Source: Aequorivita sp. (lineage in GTDB: Bacteria; Bacteroidota; Bacteroidia; Flavobacteriales; Flavobacteriaceae). Taken from it: a stretch of DNA of 64,000 nt. The position numbers and the translations under genes were made by a program. The DNA lies in the NCBI GenBank assembly GCA_002715485.1, contig PAZL01000040.1, positions 82,507 to 146,506 on the forward strand, written 5' to 3'. How positions within the stretch are numbered: position 1 is the first letter of the stretch; every line of letters begins with the position of its first letter. Below are positions 59,351 to 64,000 of the stretch, one piece after another. The notes beneath the pieces were generated by a model. That model did no database searches. It worked only from the letters and a program-made list of their open reading frames with translations, and was not told the origin of the DNA.

Positions 59351-59782
59351 ATGAAAACAGTTAATAAAAACAGTATTTGGTTGCCAGGGCTTTTAGATAA
59401 CCTGCTTTTTGACAATAAGTTAGATGTCTTTAATAACAATTATGAAACATTTAGCATTCCAGCAGTAAATATAATTGAAAATTTCCCGAATTTTGTAGTC
59501 GAATTGGCTGTTCCAGGATTACAGAAAGAAGATTTTACCATTGAGGTTGAGGAAGATACTTTAAAAATAGCTTCAAAAAAGGTAGAGGAAAAGAAAGATG
59601 AAAACAGCGATTCACAAGTAAGAAGAAGGGAATTCAATTACCAAAGTTTTGAACGTTCTTTCAAACTTCCTGAAAACATTAAAACTGAAGACATTCAGGC
59701 CAATTACGAAAACGGTATTTTGAAGATTACACTCCCAAAGGAAGAAAAGAAAGCATTGAAGAAAATGGTTGAGATTTCATAA
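59351..59782 (+). CDS. Hsp20/alpha-crystallin family small heat-shock protein
   Basis: PAVNIIENFPNFVVELAVPGLQKEDFTIEVEEDTLKI; YENGILKITLPK. Confidence 0.96.
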   Translation: MKTVNKNSIWLPGLLDNLLFDNKLDVFNNNYETFSIPAVNIIENFPNFVVELAVPGLQKEDFTIEVEEDTLKIASKKVEEKKDENSDSQVRRREFNYQSFERSFKLPENIKTEDIQANYENGILKITLPKEEKKALKKMVEIS

Positions 59783-59815
59783 TTGAAATTTAATTTGGTT
59801 AGTTAGTTGAAAATG

Positions 59816-59849
59816 ACCGCGTGCTACTCAATCGGTGCGCGGTTTTTTC
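59816..59849 (+). terminator. Terminator after hsp20
   Basis: ACCGCG ... CGCGGT followed by TTTTTT. Confidence 0.7.
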
Positions 59850-59855
59850 ATGGGT

Positions 59856-60710
59856 TTATTTGGGGCCTCTGCGCCTTCGCCCTCCCGTACTTCTCTGCTC
59901 GCGTTTTAAATTGCGCTCCTCCTGTCTTTTCTTTTCAGGTTTTATGATTTCTACTGGCCTTTGACTGCCATCTTTTTGATAAGCTTTGGGTAAACCGTCA
60001 CTATCCTTTACCGCATCCCTTAAAGTTTTTAACTCCTCTTTAGTAAGGTCACGCCACTGCCCTACCGGCAAATTGCCCAATTCCAAATGCATAATCCGTA
60101 TTCTTTGCAAGGCCACAACTTCATAGCCCAAATATTCACACATTCTACGTATTTGCCTGTTTAAACCTTGTACTAGTATAATCCGGAACTCAAACCTGCT
60201 AATTCTTTCCACTTTACAGCGCTTGGTTACGGTATCTAAAATAGGTATTCCCGAACCCATCCGTTTTATAAATTCATCGGTAACAGGCCTATCTACCTTT
60301 ACAATATATTCCTTTTCGTGTTTGTTGCCCGCACGTAGAATCTTGTTTACAATGTCGCCTTCATTGGTCAGCAGCAACAAGCCTTCACTGGGCTTGTCTA
60401 ACCTTCCCACTGGGAAAATACGTTCCGGATGGTTTACAAAGTCTATTACGTTATCCTCAAAGCGGGTATCGGTAGTACAAGTAATGCCAACGGGTTTGTT
60501 CAGCATAATAAACACCTCGGCAGTATTCTCCTTAATAAGTTTTCCGTCCACGCGTACCTCATCATTTGGCATTACGCGATCCCCAAGCCCACTTTTTTCA
60601 CCATTCACGGTTACGCGACCTTTTTCTATTAAGGTATCGGCCTCACGGCGCGAACAGTAACCGCTGTCACTTATCGCCTTGTTCAATCTTACGGAGTCTG
60701 GGTGGTGCAT
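59856..60710 (-). CDS. rluF: 23S rRNA pseudouridine synthase (RluF/RluB family)
   Basis: [65 protein letters not shown]. Confidence 0.93.
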   Translation of the reverse strand: MHHPDSVRLNKAISDSGYCSRREADTLIEKGRVTVNGEKSGLGDRVMPNDEVRVDGKLIKENTAEVFIMLNKPVGITCTTDTRFEDNVIDFVNHPERIFPVGRLDKPSEGLLLLTNEGDIVNKILRAGNKHEKEYIVKVDRPVTDEFIKRMGSGIPILDTVTKRCKVERISRFEFRIILVQGLNRQIRRMCEYLGYEVVALQRIRIMHLELGNLPVGQWRDLTKEELKTLRDAVKDSDGLPKAYQKDGSQRPVEIIKPEKKRQEERNLKREQRSTGGRRRRGPK

Positions 60711-60825
60711 TGCTTAATTTTTAACAAAGATACCACTATTGCAGCGCATAGCGAAAAGGTTAAAATTGATTTAAACGCCCCGCCCAACATTTTGAAAAAT
60801 TGTAGTTTCAACAAAAAATTCAACT

Positions 60826-62352
60826 ATGGCAATACTGGGCTCCATTATTAAAACCGCAATTGACCTCCGCGGAGCAATCGTTTCTGAAAAATCTCCCGTA
60901 GAATCGCAACGGGAAGTATTAAAAAATCTACTAGAGAAAGCAAAAGAAACCGCATTTGGAAAATACTATGGTTTTGCCCATATTCTTGAAGCTTCGGAAA
61001 TTGAAAAAGAGTTTGCCAAAAAAGTACCTTATTTTGATTATCATCAAATGGAGGCCGAATGGTGGTGCAAGACACAGGAAGGCATGGAAGATATAAGTTG
61101 GCCAGGAAAGCCCACCTACTTTGCCCGAAGCAGCGGCACCACGGGAAAGACTTCAAAAAGAATCCCGGTTACCGATGAAATGATTGAGGCCATCCGAACC
61201 ACGGGAATAAAGCAGGTTGGCGCGTTGACCAATTTTGAAATCCCATCAGATTTTTATGAAAAGGAAATTATGATGCTGGGCAGTAGTACTAACTTGGAAG
61301 AACACGATCAATTCTTAGAGGGCGAAATAAGCGGCATCAGCGCCAGCAACATTCCGTTTTGGTTTCGAGGCTATTATAAACCGGGTGAGGAAATTGCCCA
61401 AATGGACGACTGGGACCAAAAAGTGGAAACCATTGCAAAAAATGCCCGTAACTGGGACATAGGCGCACTTAGTGGGATACCTTCCTGGATGGAACTGATG
61501 ATGAAAAAGGTAATTGAATACCATAACGCAAAAAATATTCACGAGATCTGGCCCAACCTTCAGGTTTATACCACCGGCGGTGTAGCCTTTCAACCTTATG
61601 AAAAAAGTTTTAATCAACTCTTGGCACACCCCATAACAGTGATTGATACCTATCTTGCTTCGGAAGGATTCTTGGCATTTCAGAATAGACCTGATACAAC
61701 CGCCATGAAATTGGTTGCTGACAATGGAATCTATTTTGAATTTGTTCCCTTCAAACCTGAATATATCAATGAGGACGGATCGCTTTCACAAGATGCCCCT
61801 ACCCTAACCCTTGCCGAAGTGGAACCCAATGTAGACTATGTTTTGATAATCACTACCGTTTCCGGAGCTTGGCGGTATTTAATTGGCGACACAATTGCGT
61901 TTACCGACGTGGAAAAGGCTGAGATAAAAATTACAGGACGCACCAAATTCTTTTTAAATGTAGTGGGTTCACAGCTTTCTGTGAACAAAATGGAGGTTGC
62001 CTTGCGGGAAATGGAGGAGCAATTTGATATAAAAATTCCTGAGTTTACCTTGGCTGCCGTAAAGATAGATGAGGAATTTTTCCACCATTGGTATTTGGGC
62101 ACGGAAACCGAAATCAATGCCGAAGAAATTGCAAACGCTTTGGATGAAGCTTTAAAAGAAGCCAATAAAAACTACGCCGTAGCACGTTCAAAAGCATTAA
62201 AAGGTGTAAAAGTTACAACCATAAACCCTGAAATTTTTCACGAGTGGAACGCCAAAAACAAAAAGAAAGGTGGACAAGTAAAAATGGAAAAGGTTATGGA
62301 TGAGGAAAAATTTGCAGATTGGGAGGATTTTGTGAAGACACAAAGTGAGTAG
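60826..62352 (+). CDS. GH3-like (auxin-responsive promoter family) acyl-adenylate enzyme
   Basis: ARSSGTTGKTSKRIPVTDEMI, YTTGGVAFQPYEKSFNQLL, YRYLIGD-type motif (WRYLIGDTIAF). Confidence 0.9.
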   Translation: MAILGSIIKTAIDLRGAIVSEKSPVESQREVLKNLLEKAKETAFGKYYGFAHILEASEIEKEFAKKVPYFDYHQMEAEWWCKTQEGMEDISWPGKPTYFARSSGTTGKTSKRIPVTDEMIEAIRTTGIKQVGALTNFEIPSDFYEKEIMMLGSSTNLEEHDQFLEGEISGISASNIPFWFRGYYKPGEEIAQMDDWDQKVETIAKNARNWDIGALSGIPSWMELMMKKVIEYHNAKNIHEIWPNLQVYTTGGVAFQPYEKSFNQLLAHPITVIDTYLASEGFLAFQNRPDTTAMKLVADNGIYFEFVPFKPEYINEDGSLSQDAPTLTLAEVEPNVDYVLIITTVSGAWRYLIGDTIAFTDVEKAEIKITGRTKFFLNVVGSQLSVNKMEVALREMEEQFDIKIPEFTLAAVKIDEEFFHHWYLGTETEINAEEIANALDEALKEANKNYAVARSKALKGVKVTTINPEIFHEWNAKNKKKGGQVKMEKVMDEEKFADWEDFVKTQSE

Positions 62353-62356
62353 TGAA

Positions 62357-62391
62357 AAATCACAAATCATAAATTATCAAATCCCAAATTT
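62357..62391. repeat. Degenerate heptanucleotide tandem repeat (5 units)
   Basis: AAATCAC AAATCAT AAATTAT CAAATCC CAAATTT. Confidence 0.65.
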
Positions 62392-62442
62392 CAACTCTAG
62401 CATCCCTGATCGCAGCCGCAGGTAAATTGTGTGTCAATTCCA

Positions 62443-62458
62443 CAATTAAACAATTAAA
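62443..62458. repeat. Perfect octamer direct repeat CAATTAAA x2
   Basis: CAATTAAACAATTAAA. Confidence 0.45.
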
Positions 62459-62466
62459 CATATCAA

Positions 62467-63117
62467 CTAACCTTCCTCCCCAACAATCTCAATCTCCTGC
62501 GTTACTTTGTTTTTATTAATAAGTTCCATTACTTCTTCTGGTGAGATATATAATCTGCGAATTCGCTCTTTGTATTTTTCTGAAAGGTTAGCATTATCCA
62601 GGATGAAGTTTTTCGTAGTCAAAATATAATCCCCCATCCCGTGTTGTATGGCATATGTATCTGCCGCACGCTCCACTTCCTTAATGTGCGCAGCAGAAAA
62701 AAGATATTTAATCCCGAAAATGAGCATCCCAAAATTTGTGCGTTCCCTATAATCCATAATATGGCCTAGTTCGTGACCAATCCAACCTACCTTGACATCT
62801 GATGGAATATCTGCCATGGTAAAGTGCTCGCCTTCTATCTGAATGTTTCGGCTGATGAGTATAACGTATTCCCGACGCTCCTTAGGTTTAAAAAAACTGC
62901 TAAAGCGCGGTTGCGCTTGCATGGTAGATTTCTTTATGTCATCCTTAAACTTAAACTCAATGGCAGTATCGTAAAGTTCGGGGTAAAAAGACAATGCCGC
63001 TATCACTTCCCGTTCAATACTCTTGGGGATAATTTTATTATCTAATCTGATATTTTGCGCTGGTAACATATAACAGGCAAAATACAAAATAGGTAAAGTA
63101 AGGTACGTTAAAGGCAT
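62467..63117 (-). CDS. Uncharacterised putative zincin metallopeptidase
   Basis: GWIGHELGHIMDYRER and EVERAADTYAI motifs; hydrophobic N-terminus. Confidence 0.75.
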   Translation of the reverse strand: MPLTYLTLPILYFACYMLPAQNIRLDNKIIPKSIEREVIAALSFYPELYDTAIEFKFKDDIKKSTMQAQPRFSSFFKPKERREYVILISRNIQIEGEHFTMADIPSDVKVGWIGHELGHIMDYRERTNFGMLIFGIKYLFSAAHIKEVERAADTYAIQHGMGDYILTTKNFILDNANLSEKYKERIRRLYISPEEVMELINKNKVTQEIEIVGEEG

Positions 63118-63123
63118 TGTAAA

Positions 63124-63291
63124 GTTATCTGTTTTCAGTTGTGGGTTGTTAGTTGTCGGTTGTCTGTTTTCAGTTGTCGGATGTAAATTGGTTCTTGACT
63201 CTTGGCTCTTGACTCTTGCCTCTTGGCTCTTGGCTCTTGCCTCTTCAAATTTCTCTTTTCGGTTTGCCTATAGCTTACAGCCTAAAGCCAT
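63124..63291. repeat. Long degenerate heptanucleotide array (24 units of 7 nt), includes 7 copies of CTTG(A/G/C)CT
   Basis: GTTATCT GTTTTCA GTTGTGG GTTGTTA GTTGTCG GTTGTCT GTTTTCA GTTGTCG GATGTAA ATTGGTT CTTGACT CTTGGCT CTTGACT CTTGCCT CTTGGCT CTTGGCT CTTGCCT CTTCAAA TTTCTCT TTTCGGT TTGCCTA TAGCTTA CAGCCTA AAGCCAT read in one phase. Confidence 0.88.
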
Positions 63292-63295
63292 AAAA

Positions 63296-64000
<705 letters not shown>

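Noticed and set aside
63124-63291. Possible CRISPR array
   Set aside because: Units are 7 nt, contiguous and degenerate, with no spacers and no cas genes in the window.

Overview
The window is a dense chromosomal segment, almost certainly from a Flavobacteriaceae/Bacteroidota genome. The evidence is T9SS C-terminal sorting domains, TAnnTTTG-type -7 boxes, few recognisable Shine-Dalgarno sites, and families such as BshC, DUF349, DUF5606, M36-HYR and PopT/DUF368. I support about 51 protein-coding genes, mostly housekeeping: recG, RelA/SpoT, fur, purA, aroE, mazG, def, ruvX, dapD, alkB, bshC, guaA, pyrG, yidC, mnmA, lysA, sucC, hsp20, rluF, GH3-like and a partial uvrB. I saw no rRNA, tRNA, CRISPR array, prophage, transposase or canonical defence island, and no complete novel multi-gene system. 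The most unusual signal is non-coding. Several intergenic gaps are made of degenerate tandem words with a strict 7-nt period: 63124-63291 (24 units filling nearly the whole gap), 27225-27287 (9 units), 21392-21426, 31222-31256 and 62357-62391. There is also an 8-nt-period version at 26568-26601. The word differs between loci but the period is kept. Other points worth a second look: a HYR domain in the giant M36 protease that appears split by a ~235-aa insert, tandem DUF368 (PopT-like) paralogues, a possible 32-aa membrane peptide overlapping the recG stop, a DUF5606 protein with a histone-H1-like tail, an uncharacterised HELGH protein flanked by repeats, and a palindromic element just upstream of a predicted promoter for an orphan lipoprotein. 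All names come from reading protein motifs by eye; no database search was run.
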